In this document: in pieces, positions 31,366 through 42,429 of the stretch
Layout of the letters: each line of letters starts with the position of its first letter
Position numbering within the stretch: position 1 is the stretch's first letter
NCBI GenBank assembly: GCA_958009055.1
Contig: OY253650.1
Location: 1,054,001-1,118,000, forward strand
Length of the DNA stretch: 64,000 nt
From: Choricystis sp. odSpoLacu1
Lineage: Eukaryota > Chlorophyta > Trebouxiophyceae
Direction of reading: 5' to 3'
The notes under the pieces: generated by a model
The model's database searches: none
What the model saw: the letters and a program-made list of their open reading frames with translations, nothing else
Told to the model about the DNA's origin: nothing
Position numbers and translations under genes: made by a program

Positions 31366-32057
31366 ATGCGCGTCACCGTGCGCCTGTCATTTTGCGAGGC
31401 CCTGCACCCGCCCCCCGGGGCGGGCCCCGTCACTGTGGGCGTGGACCTTGACCCGACCGACACCATCACCACCACCAAGCACAAGGTCGCCGCCGCGCTC
31501 GGGCCCCGCGTCCCCCCGGCCTCCCTCCTCCTCCACTTTGGCCCCGTGGACGCCGTCATTGGGTCCGCCTACGCGGGCGACCCGGGTGCGGATGAAGACG
31601 GCGTGACGCTGGGCCAGTATTCTGCGCTCTCGTGGGTCGCCCGCTTTCCCTCCTGGCCGCTCGGCGTGCGCCCGCTGCCCCCGCCCCCCCCGCCCCCGGG
31701 CGTGGCGGCCCACCAGGCGGCCGCCCTGGCGGAGGGCAAAGACCCGGACGCCGCGGTGGCTGCGGCCAGGGCGCAGGTGAGAGGGGAGAGGGAGAGAGAG
31801 AGAGGAGAGAGGGGCGAGGAGGCACGCGTTTTTTTCGGTCAAAAACAACACCCGCTCCAAACACGATCGTTGTCCTAATCGTTCACGTGTGCCTACTTAC
31901 AACCTATCCTACAACCCTTCCTCCCCCCCACACACGCCAGGGCGACATCCCCGCCCTCTCCTCGCTGCCCGCGCCGTGGGGGCCGCGCCCGGGCAAGCGC
32001 GACCCGGCGCGCGCGCCCAAGGCGTGGCCCACGCCGCCCTCGGTGGACGTCAACTGA
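31366..32057 (+). CDS. Putative ubiquitin-like-fold protein
   Basis: Exons 31366-31776 and 31941-32057 join in phase 0 to 175 aa. Residues about 1-95 have the spacing of a beta-grasp fold (MRVTVRLSF, DTITTTKHKVAAAL, PASLLLHF, VTLGQYSAL), although similarity to any named family is not obvious to me. A proline-rich linker and an Ala-rich helix follow, and the tail is basic (GKRDPARAPKAW). It has no C-terminal diglycine, so it is not a conjugated modifier in this form. It lies 221 bases downstream of NEDD8 on the same strand, which may be chance. Domain call is by pattern only. Confidence 0.5.
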
Positions 32058-32163
32058 TTGGGCGGTTGTGAATTTGAAGAGGTCGGTGGCTTTTGGAGGG
32101 AAAACGAAACAGGGGCGTTTTTCTCTGTAAAGAAAAAAAAACTGCCACCTCTCTTTTTCCTTC

Positions 32164-33246
32164 TCACTCTTCCACCCGCCCCCACGGCGCCAGCGCGCCG
32201 CTGGCCACCAGGTCGGCCGCCACCTCGCGCCCGCCCTTGGTCACCGGCATGACGTGCACGCCCGCCAGGCCGGGCAGGGCTGCCAATCGTGCAAGTGTCT
32301 CGGCCGCCGACACACGCGCGTGCGTCGCGCCACGCCCCGCGGCCGCCGCTGCATCAAACGCGGCCACCGCGTCGCTGACGCCGGCCACGCCGCCCGCCCC
32401 CGCCAGCGCCACCCAGAAGCGCAGGGCGGAGGGGGTGGGGGGCAGGGCGACGCCAGCGACGATGGCAGCGCGGGCGGGGACCCCTGCCTCCTCCACTCCA
32501 CGCCACCAGCCAGCCCACGCGCCCCACGCCAGGGGCGGTTGAGTCAGCAGCACGGATGCCCCTGCCTCCACTTTGGCGGCGGCGCGGGAGGGCGGTTCGA
32601 GCAGGGGGTTGGCGACAGCCCACAGAGCCACATCACGCGGCAGCAGCCCGTCCTCCCGCATGGCGGACGCCTCGGCCAGCATGTCCAACGAGGTGGTGGG
32701 CGCCCACACCGCGCGCCCGGGGTGCCCCCCACTCAACAGGAGGAGGGCGTGGGGGCGGGTCGCGCCGTCGACGGGGCGCCCCGCTGCATCCACCCCCGCC
32801 GCCGCCGCCATTCTCGCCCGCACTGCGGCGCGCCCCCTCATCTGGGCGCCCACCGTGCGCACGATGCAGGGGGAGGCGCCCGTGGTGGCATCGATGTGTG
32901 TGTCGAGCAAGCCTCCAGTCGCCGCGCGGAGAAGGCCTCGCCACGAGGCTGCGACAGGGAGGTCGGGGTAGACCTCCCCCGAGAAAGCGCCAGTCGACCA
33001 CAGAGCTGTGTCGGGGGGAGGGCTGGTGGCGCCGGGCGTGGGCACGGGGCGTTCCAGCAGGGCCGCGCGGCCGGACGAAAAGGGAGGGGGGCGAGGCGAC
33101 GCTGCGGCGATGGTCAGAGTGCGCAGCAGCAGCTTGGGATAACGCATGCTGGCTCCTGTGCGTGGCAGCAGCGTGCGTGTGGCGGGCATGGCGGGCGGGG
33201 GAGGCGGGGGACAGCGCATGCCGATGACGCGGCGCGCCAGGATCAT
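32164..33246 (-). CDS. MTHFR-like (MetF family) FAD-linked oxidoreductase, probably organellar
   Basis: Single-exon protein of about 360 aa from the chosen Met at 33246. The first about 45 residues are basic and hydrophobic, like a mitochondrial or plastid targeting peptide. The body resembles the TIM-barrel of methylenetetrahydrofolate reductases: HALLLLSGGHPGR, a loop LLPRDVALWAVANPL, then AAKVEAGASVLLTQPPLAW, the typical substrate-site region, and ARAAIVAGVAL. It is more divergent than the cytosolic MTHFR. Activity on folate is inferred, not certain. Met33246, downstream Mets at about 33189 and 33147, and an upstream in-frame Met near 33399 are alternative starts. It is convergent with the ubiquitin-like gene. 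Confidence 0.65.
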   Translation of the reverse strand: MILARRVIGMRCPPPPPPAMPATRTLLPRTGASMRYPKLLLRTLTIAAASPRPPPFSSGRAALLERPVPTPGATSPPPDTALWSTGAFSGEVYPDLPVAASWRGLLRAATGGLLDTHIDATTGASPCIVRTVGAQMRGRAAVRARMAAAAGVDAAGRPVDGATRPHALLLLSGGHPGRAVWAPTTSLDMLAEASAMREDGLLPRDVALWAVANPLLEPPSRAAAKVEAGASVLLTQPPLAWGAWAGWWRGVEEAGVPARAAIVAGVALPPTPSALRFWVALAGAGGVAGVSDAVAAFDAAAAAGRGATHARVSAAETLARLAALPGLAGVHVMPVTKGGREVAADLVASGALAPWGRVEE

Positions 33247-33460
33247 CCACACACGGGGGAGCGGTGAGTGTCGCGCCCTCCAGCTCCAGCGACTGTGTGG
33301 CGGCACACACACGACACACACACGGCGTGGGGAGTACAAGAGTTTTTGGCAGAGTGGGGAGAAAGAAAGAAAGAAAAACCGACACAACTTGAGCGACATG
33401 CGTCGCTCTCACCGCCCACCTGCGCCGCCCTCGGCGTCACCCTCATCCAGCATCAACCCA

Positions 33461-33661
33461 ATGGGGGACGCACGCGCCCGTGACCCTGCGTCCGCTCTGC
33501 GCGCCGCCTACCACGCCCAAGCCGCGCACGCGCTGCGCCTGGGCGTGCCGCTGTCCGCGCTGCCCAAGCCGCCCCCGCCCGACGCGGACGTGGAGGCGGT
33601 GCAGGTGGTAAGGAGAGAGTTAGAGGGGTTGCTGGCTTCGTTTTTGTCGGCTGGGCTGTAG
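33461..33661 (+). CDS. Short protein, possibly first exon of a longer gene
   Basis: Reads MGDARARDPASALRAAYHA and on to SAGL, 66 aa, with a helical, Ala/Leu-rich character. It starts 214 bases from the divergent MTHFR-like gene, a spacing typical of real pairs here. A donor-like GTGGTAAGG lies at about 33605. A good acceptor (CTCTCCCCAG) ends at 33883, followed by an open segment reading AALDGVRALLVRHLQQNTQ. The splice phases do not match without an indel. It may therefore be either a complete small protein or exon 1 of a broken reading. The function is unknown. Confidence 0.4.
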   Translation: MGDARARDPASALRAAYHAQAAHALRLGVPLSALPKPPPPDADVEAVQVVRRELEGLLASFLSAGL

Positions 33662-34066
33662 TTTTTGTAACAAACAGGAAAAAAAAATCAAAACTTGTTT
33701 CGCTGGACTCAACCAGATCCCGGGGAGTGGAAGCACCGCGGCGGGAGGTGGAGGCGATGGTGGAGCGGGAGGGGGCGGGGAGGGAGCGCGGGCGGGGTCG
33801 CGGCTGCGAGAAATCCAGCCGCGCTCCGGCCCGTGTTGTCCGACAGGTGTTCTGACGCACAAAAACAAAAACCCTCTCCCCAGCGCCGCCCTCGACGGCG
33901 TCCGTGCCCTCCTGGTCCGCCACCTCCAGCAAAACACACAGACTCTCTCTCAAGGTTCCTCTTTTCTCGCGAAAGCCTGGTTCTTGCCTTACAACTCGGC
34001 CCGGGCGCTCTCTTCTCTCTCTCATGATCGCACGAAGAAAAAAGAAACAAACTCATAGCACATCTC
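33662..34066. other. Tail-to-tail spacer with a candidate exon
   Basis: 405 bases before the PetM 3' end. An acceptor ending at 33883 is followed in frame by about 58 codons (33885-34059) with a plausible amphipathic start. I cannot connect it to 33461-33661 in frame. Otherwise UTR-like. Confidence 0.35.
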
Positions 34067-34810
34067 TCAGTTGCCCTCCTCCACCGCCGACTCGACGCGC
34101 AGCAGGACGAAGCCGACGGCCAGGCCGACGAGGGTGATGGCGGCCATGACGCCCGCGACGCCCCCGATCTCGGCCGCGATGCCGCGACTTGGGCGATCTC
34201 GAGAGGGGAGGCAGAGGCAACGACGCCGCCACGGGGAGAGGAGGTGGTGCGGGCGCCGGCGGTGCTGTGGGGAGAGGGACGAGGTGGGTGTGGAAGGGAA
34301 AGGTTTTAACCAAAACCCCTTTCCCCAAGGCGTCCGTCCCAAGCGAAGAGGCAGCGGCCGCGGGCGCGCGCTCTCCTCTCTCTCCCGCTCGCGCGTCCCC
34401 CCCGCGCAGTCCCCCCTTTCTCGCCACCCGGGCAACGCATGCAGGTCAGGCCCTCGATCGGGCGCGCAGCAGGCGGCAGAGGGGCGCCAATTGGCGGGGC
34501 GAACAGACACGCAGACCGCGGCGAGCGCGACCCTCTCCACCAGCCGGTGGTTTTCACGCCCGCCGCGCCGGGCCCAGCCTCCCACACCCCCAATGCGGCA
34601 CCGCACGCCACGCGCAGCTGCGCGTGCGCCGCGTCCGAGGCGGCGATGCGGGAGGGGGAGGGGGGAGGGAGGCACACCGACCAGCGCAAAACACGCCGCC
34701 TTCTCTCCCGTCGTTTTCGCACACACTCACCGGCGAGCCGACGCCGGGCGGGCGGCGGCGGCCCGGCGCACGGGCAGCGCGGCAACGTTGGCACGCAGGG
34801 CAAAGGCCAT
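34067..34810 (-). CDS. petM: Cytochrome b6f complex subunit VII, nuclear encoded
   Basis: Small subunit of the thylakoid cytochrome b6f complex. Exon 1 (34810-34731) encodes a transit peptide start, MAFALRANVAALPVRRAAA. Exon 2 (34264-34067) continues the presequence and ends with the mature PetM: AAEIGGVAGVMAAITLVG, then VGFVLLRVESAVEEGN, a single membrane helix with the conserved FVLLR and acidic end. The intron is 466 bases. Splicing in the visible phase reads TAGARTTSSPRGGVVASASPL and then needs a one-base shift near 34180-34200 to enter the mature frame, so one base is probably missing or extra. Precursor is about 92 aa. A nuclear, intron-containing petM indicates the green lineage. Confidence 0.85.
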
Positions 34811-34996
34811 TGTGTGTTTGGAGAGGGTGGGGGCGGGGCGAGGGGCGGAGAGAGAGGCGAAAGAGGAGGGCGAAGTGTTGAGACCGACGCTCGCTCGCTC
34901 ACACTCTTGCCCGCATTTCCCCCCCTCCGTGCGGGGGCACGCTCCCCGCGCGCGCGGGTCCCACGCACACACACACACACACAACCCACACAAACC
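34811..34996. promoter_or_regulatory. Shared divergent promoter region, PetM and NOT4
   Basis: 186 bases between the starts of a photosynthesis gene and a housekeeping gene. Promoter function is inferred from position. Confidence 0.45.
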
Positions 34997-37138
34997 ATGC
35001 CCCGCTTTCTGGACGGCGACGACGATGACGCGACGTGCCCTCTGTGCGCTGAGCCCCTTGACGCGACCGAACTCGTCCTCCGCCTCTGCGCCCCGTGCGG
35101 CTACCGCATCTGCCTCTTCTGCTACAAGCGGCTGGAGGAGGCGGCCTCCGCTGCTGGCGACAGGGCGGGCCCCCTGTGCCCCAACTGTCGGTGCCCCTAC
35201 GACGGCGACCGCATCGCGAGTGCGATGCCGGACCCAGCGCTGTGAGTGGTGGGGCAGAGAGAGGGGGGGAGAGCGGTGTGGGAGGCGACAGGGGCTGGTG
35301 TACGACGCGTGGCTGGTGGTGGCGCGCGCACGAGGCCGGGACGAGGGCGCGGGGAGGGGGAGAGCGCACAGCACGCCGTCGCGGCGCTGCGCTCCTTTGC
35401 CTTTCCCCCTCCGCTGACGTCGCCCGCGCTCCAACCCCAAGATCTGGGGGACGGAGATGAACAAGCTGAAGCTTGTGCGACAGGCAGCGCGTCCTTGGGA
35501 GAGAGAGAGAGAGAGAGGGCGGCAGAGAACGCCGCGTGAATGCGCGGGGAGGCGAGCAGGCGTGGCTCACACCGGCCTTCCCACACAACACGCAGGCTGG
35601 CCGAGGCCAGGCGAGAGCTGGCCGCCGCCGCTGAGCGGCGAGCCGCGGCTGCTGTCGCCCAGGAGCGCAAAGACTTGGTGGTGAGTGTGTTGTGGGAGGT
35701 GGTGGGGGGAAAGGGTGGAAAGAGGGCCAGCCGTGGAAAAGTTTCACCACCCACCCCTCCCCTCTCACCCCAGAACGTGGCCGTCCTGCAACGCACAGTC
35801 GTCGTTCTCACCGGCCTCTCCCCCGGCGCCGCCACCGAGGCCGCCCTGCGGTCGGCGGGCGGGCGGTTTGGGCGCGTCGCGCGCGCAACACCCCCGCGCG
35901 GCGGTGGCGGCCGCGGCGCGTCCTCCACCCCCTCCGTCACCGCGTCCGTCACCTTCCGCGAACACCGCGACGCGAGACGCTGCGTGGAGGCTGTGGCCGC
36001 AGGCGCGCTGTGGGGCGGGTGCGCGCGCGGCGCGGTGAGAGCGGCGCTCGGCACAACAACCTATTGTCGCGCCTTCCTGCGGGGGGCGCGCTGCCCGGAC
36101 GCCACGTGCGGCCTGCTGCACGCGCTGGCGTGTGACGACGACCACGTGCGGCTGGACGGAGGAGTGGTGAGTGACGCGAATGGTGTGTCTGCGCCGCCCG
36201 CGCCGGTGTCTGCGCCACCTGTCGCTGCCGTCGATGTCGCGGTGGCCGTCCCCAAGGGTGTGGCCAAGCCGAGGGGCGCGCCCGCGGTGCCGCCCCCCGC
36301 CGCGGTGCCCCCCAAAGCGGGGGGCGTGGCTCAGCCGCCCACGCCGACCGTGGCAGCGGCATCACCTGCAGGCTCCCGCCCCGTTAGCTCCAACAAAGCT
36401 GGACCACCGCAACCGCCTCTCCACAGCGTGCCGTCGGGCGCGTGGGCGGCGGCTGCGACGGGGCGGGCGCCCGTTCCCGCTGCGGACGTGGCGGCCGCGG
36501 TGGCAGCCGCAGCTGCGCCCCCCGCGCCCGCGCCAGCAGCGACGACGACAACTGCCGCTGGTTCCGGCCGGCGCAAGAGATCGGGCGGCCGCCGCCGCGG
36601 TGGCGGTGGCGGCGGCGCCGCCCCCGCGTCGCCGCCCCCCGCATCGCCGCGCCCCGCCGCGGCGGCGACGCCGCCGCCCGCGCCGTCGCCGGGCAAGGGG
36701 CGTGCGTCTTCTCGCTCCAAGGATGGTGGTGGCGGCGGCGGCCGGCGGTCGAGACGGGGGCCGCCTCCTGGGTTTGAGAACGCTGCTGCTGCTGCTGCTG
36801 CTGCCAACGGCGGTCCCGCCGCGCCCACCACCACCACACCAAGAGCTGTGTCGCGCTTTGAGTTTGCGCAGGTGGCGGCCGCGGTGCCGGGCGGGGGGGT
36901 GCCGCCCCCGGCTGCCGCTGGCGCGGCGCTCCTGTCCCAGCTGCGCGGTGGCGCCGCCGTGCCGCCACCCGCCGCCACGCCCGCCGCCGCCAAAGCAGGG
37001 CGTGCGTCTCCCGGCAAGCAGCAGCAGGCGGTGGCGGCAGGGCCATCGCCTGGCGGCAAGTCGTCGACTGGGGCGTCGCCCGCCACTGCCAACGGGGGTG
37101 GCGGTGGCGGCGGGCGGCGGCGGCGCGGCCGGCGGTGA
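34997..37138 (+). CDS. NOT4: CCR4-NOT complex E3 ligase NOT4
   Basis: Ubiquitin ligase subunit of the CCR4-NOT complex, involved in mRNA decay and ribosome quality control. Exons are 34997-35241, 35596-35680 and 35774-37138; the spliced protein is 564 aa. The N-terminal C4C4 RING (CPLC at 14-17, CGYRICLFCY, CPNC) is the special NOT4 type. A coiled segment follows, then an RRM (about 111-200, VAVLQRTVVVLTGL) and a CCCH zinc finger with Cys208, Cys217, Cys222 and His226 (TYCRAFLRGARCPDATCGLLH). The second half is Ala/Pro/Gly-rich, low complexity and basic at the end. Frame is intact across both introns. Confidence 0.93.
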
Positions 37139-37565
37139 GCAAGCGTGTGTTTTTGATGTTTTTCGTGTTCTGATGAGTGCTCCTCTCCCACTCCTCCCCC
37201 CCCCCCGCGCCTGATGCTGAATGCTGTGTGAGTTTTTTCGTGGGGTTGTTGAGCAAGGTGTCCGTTCGTTTTTTCTCCAACGGTTTCGTGCCGGCCTGCT
37301 TGCGCTCTCAGGTTTGCCCTTCTCTCTGCTCTCTCTGCTCGTTCGTTCTTCTTCGCTTGCGGCCTGCTGGCGCGCCTGCGCGCTGCACATCACACCACAC
37401 CCGCCCACGTGTAGTGGTCGTCCGCCTCTACAACCCCGCGCCCCTCCCGCCGGCCCAGCCGCGGCCCAGTGCGAGGACGCGCCCGCCAATTGCGCGTGCC
37501 CCGACAAGCATAAACCTTAATTCGCACCGCCGCCGCCGTCCCCACGGCCGCACCGCTCTGCATTA
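37139..37565. other. Intergenic region NOT4 to UGP3
   Basis: 427 bases. The left half is T-rich, as in a 3' UTR; the right half is GC-rich, as in a promoter. No gene or RNA is recognised. Confidence 0.5.
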
Positions 37566-40335
37566 ATGCTGCACCAACGCCCCCTCACTCGGTGTACGCG
37601 GCCGGCGGCCGCCGCCGCCCCTTCGCACGCCGGCACAGGCTGCCCGCGCTGGCACACTGCCCCCCCCCCTCCCTCCACCCGCACCCCCGCCCTGGCCCGC
37701 GACGCGGAGCCGTCCGTCGTGCCTCTACCTGGCTCGCCCGCCCTGAACAAGCTGCCCGGGGCGGCGGCGCGTGCCGCACGCAGACACGACGCGCGGTCGA
37801 GCGCGTGGTTTGCGCGGGAGGCGGCGTACCTGGCGAGGCTGGTGGACGACCTGGCGTTGTGCGGGAGTGAGGAGGACAAGGTGAGAGAGTGTGTGTGGGG
37901 GAGGGGAGGGGTGGGGAGTGATTGATGCTGGTGGTCGAGCATAGAAGTCTGATCCCTCCCTTTCCATCATCCACCCCACCAGGTCGTCTTCCTGCGCCGC
38001 AACGCGCGCGTCAAGTCCTACTTTGAGAACACACGGTGCGTGAGCGGCAATGTGTCTGCGTGTGTGTGGCGGATCGAAGGTCACCCAACCGGTGAAAAAA
38101 AGAGGATATCCCTCGATGCTGTTTTTCAAAAACTAATCCTCACCTCCCCCCCTTCCCCACAGCAACGCCGCCTCCGTCGCCGACGCCATCGAAGCCCTTC
38201 CCCCGTCCGACGCCGCCCTCCTGCTGCTGCTGCCCGCCATAGGGCAGGGGCACGTGCTGTCCACCGCCCCCGCGCGCCGGCGCGCGGCCGCGGCAGCCGC
38301 CCTCACCCGCCTCGCTGCCGGCACCCTGGCCGCCGTCGACCGCTTCTACGATACGGTGGGCGGACTGGCGGGCTACCAACTGTTGTGCGTGCGCATGCTG
38401 GCGGCGGCCAAGAAGGATGGTGGGGGTGGCAGCACGCTGTCGTCGTCGGTCGCCGCGATTCCCAACGCCACTCTGACCCCGCCCCCCGGCCTCGACCTCA
38501 CCGACGCCCCCGCTGCGACCGCTGCCAAGGCAGTCGGCCTGGCCGCCGTCGGCACCACCGCTGAAATAGTGCCCCTGGGCGGTGCATCGGACCGCCTGGG
38601 CCTCACCTGCGAAAAGAGTGGCGCCTCGCTCCCCGCTGCGCTGCTGCCCTATGGAGGGCGCCCCCTGCTGGACGCCGTCCTGCGCGACACCCAGGCGCGC
38701 GAGTATCTGGCGTGGCGTGTGACGGGGGTGCAGCACGTGACTCCCGTGGCGTTGATGACGTCGTGTGCGAAGGGGGGGGACGGGCGCGTGCGCAGGCTGC
38801 TAGAGAAAGCAGACTGGTATGGCCGCGGCGCGTCCTCCTTCAGGCTCATCTGTCAACCCCTGGTCCCCCTGGTGGCGGCCGCCGACGGCAGGTGGCTCGT
38901 CAATGGCGAAGCCACGGTCGAGCTGCGCCCGGGTGGCCACGGCGCGCTGTGGAAGTGCCTCGCCGACTCGGGTGCTTTCGACTGGCTCGCACAACGCGGC
39001 GCCCGCTCCGCCCTCGTCCGCCAAATCTCCAACCCGCTGGCAGGGACGGATGGCACCCTGCTGGCGCTGGGCGGGGCTGGTGCGGCGAGTGGCGCGTCGT
39101 TCGGGTTTGCGTGCTGCCCACGGCGGCCGGGCACGGCGGAAGGCGTGGTGGCGTCCGTGTCTCGGCCAGTGAATGCATCCACCATCGCCACCGCCTCCCA
39201 CGTCACCTGCATCGAGTACACCGAGTTTGACGCGGCCGGCCTGTCCCCCGCCGCGTTGGACGCGCTGCCCGCCAACTCCAACTTGCTTTATGTTGACCTT
39301 CCCACCGTTGCGGCCGCCGTGACGGCGACCCGCGCCGACCCGGCGTCCCCGGCTGCCGCCGCCGCTGCTGCTGCCGCCGCCACCGACCCATCCTTTGCGC
39401 TGCCCACTGTCGGTTCCCTCCCCGGCCTCGTGTTCAATGCATCCAAGACCGTGACTGTCGCTGGCCACGCGGCCCCCGTCGCGGCGGGGCGCCTCGAATC
39501 CACCATGCAAAACGTGGTCGATTTCTTCCCGCCCGCAGCCGCAGCCGCCACATTTGCGGTCACCGGCCCCCGCCGCGTCGTCACCTCGTCCGCCAAGCGC
39601 GCCCGCAAGCCGGGCGGCCCCCTGGCCCAGACGCCGGATGGCTCGTTTTTGGATTTGGCGCGCAACGGGGCGGCCGTGCTGCGCGCGTGCGGCGTCGCCG
39701 GCGTCCCTGAAGATGCTGCCTTTGACACCCCCTCCGCAGCAGACGGCTTCCTGCCCCTGCTGTTCACGTTCCACCCGGCCCTGGGGCCGGTGTGGGACGT
39801 GGTGGCGCAGAAAGTGTCGGGTGGTGATGTCGCCCCCGGCTCGGAACTTTCCCTCGACCTCGCGGAAGCATGCGTCGCCGGCCTGTCCCTGGCCGGCTCG
39901 CTGCGCGTCATCGCCACTGCGCCCCTGGGCCACGCCGTGGCCGGGGATGCCGCCTCCATTGGGGCCCGCCGCCTCGTGTTCTCCTACCGGGGCGGGCGCG
40001 CGCGCATCCAACACGTGCGCGTGCGCAACGCGGGCGTCGACTGGACCGCCCCCACCAACGTGCCGTGGCGGGGGCGGTTGGCGAGGGTGGAAGGCGTGAC
40101 CGTCACGCTGCGTGGGCGGGCCGAGTTTGATGCTGCTGGCGTGGACATCAGCGGCTCTGCCCTTTTCGATGTCCCCGACAGCCACCGCTTGACGTTGCGC
40201 CCGGGCCCTGGAGGCCGGTCTGACATCATGGCCGTGCTGACTCGGCTGGAGGAGGGGGACCCGCCCGCCTGGGAGTGGAGGTATGAGCAGGGCGAGGGTG
40301 GGAGGGTGGCGTTGACGCTGGTCGAGCACGCGTGA
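37566..40335 (+). CDS. UGP3: Plastid UDP-glucose pyrophosphorylase (UGP3 type)
   Basis: Makes UDP-glucose in the plastid for sulfolipid (SQDG) synthesis. Exons are 37566-37880, 37983-38035 and 38163-40335; the product is 846 aa, near the 883 of Arabidopsis UGP3. The first about 60 residues resemble a transit peptide. The nucleotidyltransferase core has EIVPLGGASDRLGL, LPAALLPYGGRPLLDAVLRD, QHVTPVALMTSCAKGG, WYGRGASSFRLICQPLVPL and RPGGHGALWK, all diagnostic of UGP3. The C-terminal part ends VALTLVEHA and is likely the beta-helical region. No frame breaks. It is convergent with eIF4B. The plant UGP3 function is known; conservation here is inferred. Confidence 0.93.
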
Positions 40336-40565
40336 CGATTTAGAAAGAGAGAAAGGAGAAGAAAAAACAACACCCATTTTTAACCGACCTTCCGTCCACT
40401 AGTACCATTCTTCTGAATCATTCAAATATCTCTCTCACTCTCCTTTCTTTTGCACAGAAAAGATTTTGCACAGAAAACGCGTGGGTGAACAGCAGAAAAA
40501 GAAACACAGCCCCACGCGCAGCGGCAGAAGACCCCCCCGTCGCTCTCTCTCTCTCTCTCTCTCAT

Positions 40566-42135
40566 TCACCACCGCTCCTTGGCCGGCGCCTCCGCCGCCA
40601 CCGGCGTCTTGGCGTCGGCCTCGCTGCTGACGGTCAGCTTGGCCACGCCGTCGGCGGCGGCGTCGCCGGCGTCGGCGGCAGCGGCAGCTGGCTCGCCGCC
40701 CACGTCGGAGCGCGGCGCCGCGGCGGCCGCGTCGCCACCATCCTTGCTGGCGGGTGCGCGGGCCGCGTTGCGCCGCCCCGCATCCAGCTTGGCGTCCTCC
40801 GCCCGCCAGTCGACGCCCTTGTCCTTGAGCACGGCTTCGCGTGGGCGCGCGGCGCCAAACGGGTTGGCAGACGCGCCGCCGCCATCCGCCGACGCCGACG
40901 CTGCACCCTCCACCGCCGCCGCATCCGCAGGCAGGGGCAGGGTGCGCGGCTTGAGGGCGAGGCGGGGGCGGGCGCCACCCGCGGACGGCGGCGCGTCCCC
41001 GGGGGTCGGCGTCGGGCCGCGCGATGTCGACGACCGCCAAACGTCGGCGCCGTCGGCGCGGCCGGCGGGGCCGCGCCCGTCGTCACCGCCCGCGACGGAG
41101 CCTGGGGCGGAGCCGCCGTCGGAGGAGGGGTGCACCTTTTTGGACCACCGGTCTTCCACGTCGGCAGCAGACGGGCCACGTGGCGCATCCACACCGGGGC
41201 CGCCACCACCACCATCCGAGGACGGCACAAACGCTTTCTTCTCGCCCCACGAGTTGACGGTGTCGGCGCGGGAGGGGCCGCCCGCGTCGGCGGGAATGGA
41301 GCGGTCGGGGCCATACCGCTCGGCGAGCCCCCCCCCCTCGTCGCGCCTCGGGGCGCCTCTGTCGGGGCCGTAGGTCTCGGCAAACCCGCCCGACGTGGGC
41401 GCGCGGTCGGTGAAGCCGCGGTCGCCGCGGTCGGTGAAGCCGCGGTCGCCGCGGTCGCCGCCCGCGGACCGGTCCGAGGGGACAAACTTTTTCTCGCCAC
41501 CCCAGTTGTTGGACATGTCGGCGCGGGAGGGGCCATCGTCCACGAAGCCGTCGCCGTCGGAGCCGTCGTCGCCAAAGCCTGGAGGGTTGGTGGGGTGGTG
41601 GGGTGGTGAGAGAGGAAAACGCGTGCTGGCGCTCGGCTCGCCCAATCGCCCAATTCCTCTCCGACTCACCGCGCCTCTCCCTCTCGTACGGCCGGTCCCG
41701 GTCGCCAAACGCGCCCCCAAACGCGCCCCTCTCGCCGTCATCCCCCTCCCGCCGCTCGCGGGGAGCGGTGGGCAGGGCGGCCAGCGGGTCGCCGCCGCCG
41801 AGCGGGCGGCCGCCGGGCGGCCCGCGCGGCGGGCGGTAGCCCCCGCCCCCGCCCCCGCTGCCGCCGCCGGCCACAAAGTCGGCCAGGCTCATCTTGGTCT
41901 TGGCGGCTTTGGCCTGCTTGGCGCGGCGCTCGGCCTTGGTTTCCGTGCGGGTCGCGGCTTCGCCGAGCGACGGAAACGCGGCCGCGCCGCCGCCGAGCGG
42001 CGCGGCGGCCGAGGGGGTGAACTTTTTGGGCTCGGGCGGCGCGTCCAGGGCGCCACCGTTGGCGGCTTCCTCTTCGTCCACCTGGGTGGCCCACGCCGAG
42101 GCCGCGGGCGCGCCCCACGCGGACGGTGCGGCCAT
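40566..42135 (-). CDS. eIF4B: Translation initiation factor eIF4B, plant type
   Basis: RNA-binding cofactor of the eIF4A helicase in cap-dependent translation. Exons are 42135-41670 and 41578-40566, phase 1, giving 492 aa. The N-terminus MAAPSAWGAPAASAWATQVDEEE, the central LPTAPRERR, repeated SRAD...NNWG or NSWG motifs and the C-terminal NPFGAARPREAVLKDKG fit plant eIF4B. The protein is mostly disordered, with a tandem duplication of an 8-residue unit (DRGDRGFT) encoded by a 24-base repeat near 41407-41456. No RRM is evident, as in plant forms. It shares strand with the SANT gene upstream. Confidence 0.9.
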
Positions 42136-42429
42136 TTTGAGGGGTGGGTGATCCGCGCGCGGAAAAGCGGCGGACGCGCGTGCGGAGGGGAGGGCGCTCG
42201 GCTCCGAGGTCGGTGCGGAGACGGAGCGGGCGTCCTCTGCGCGGGGTGGGGGCGAGAGGACGGGGAAGGGAGGGGAGGGAGCGCGGAGCGAAAGAGGTGT
42301 GTCGCTGGCGCTGTTTTCCGCCACCCTCTCTGCCTCTGGCCCGCGGTCCCCCTCACACACACACAGACACACACACACACACACACCAGTCAGAACAAAG
42401 CAGTCCTCTCCCTCTGTTTTACACACAGA

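Noticed and set aside
32590..32612. GGTTCGA stretch resembling a tRNA B box
   Set aside because: No A box, acceptor stem or cloverleaf around it. No tRNA found elsewhere either.
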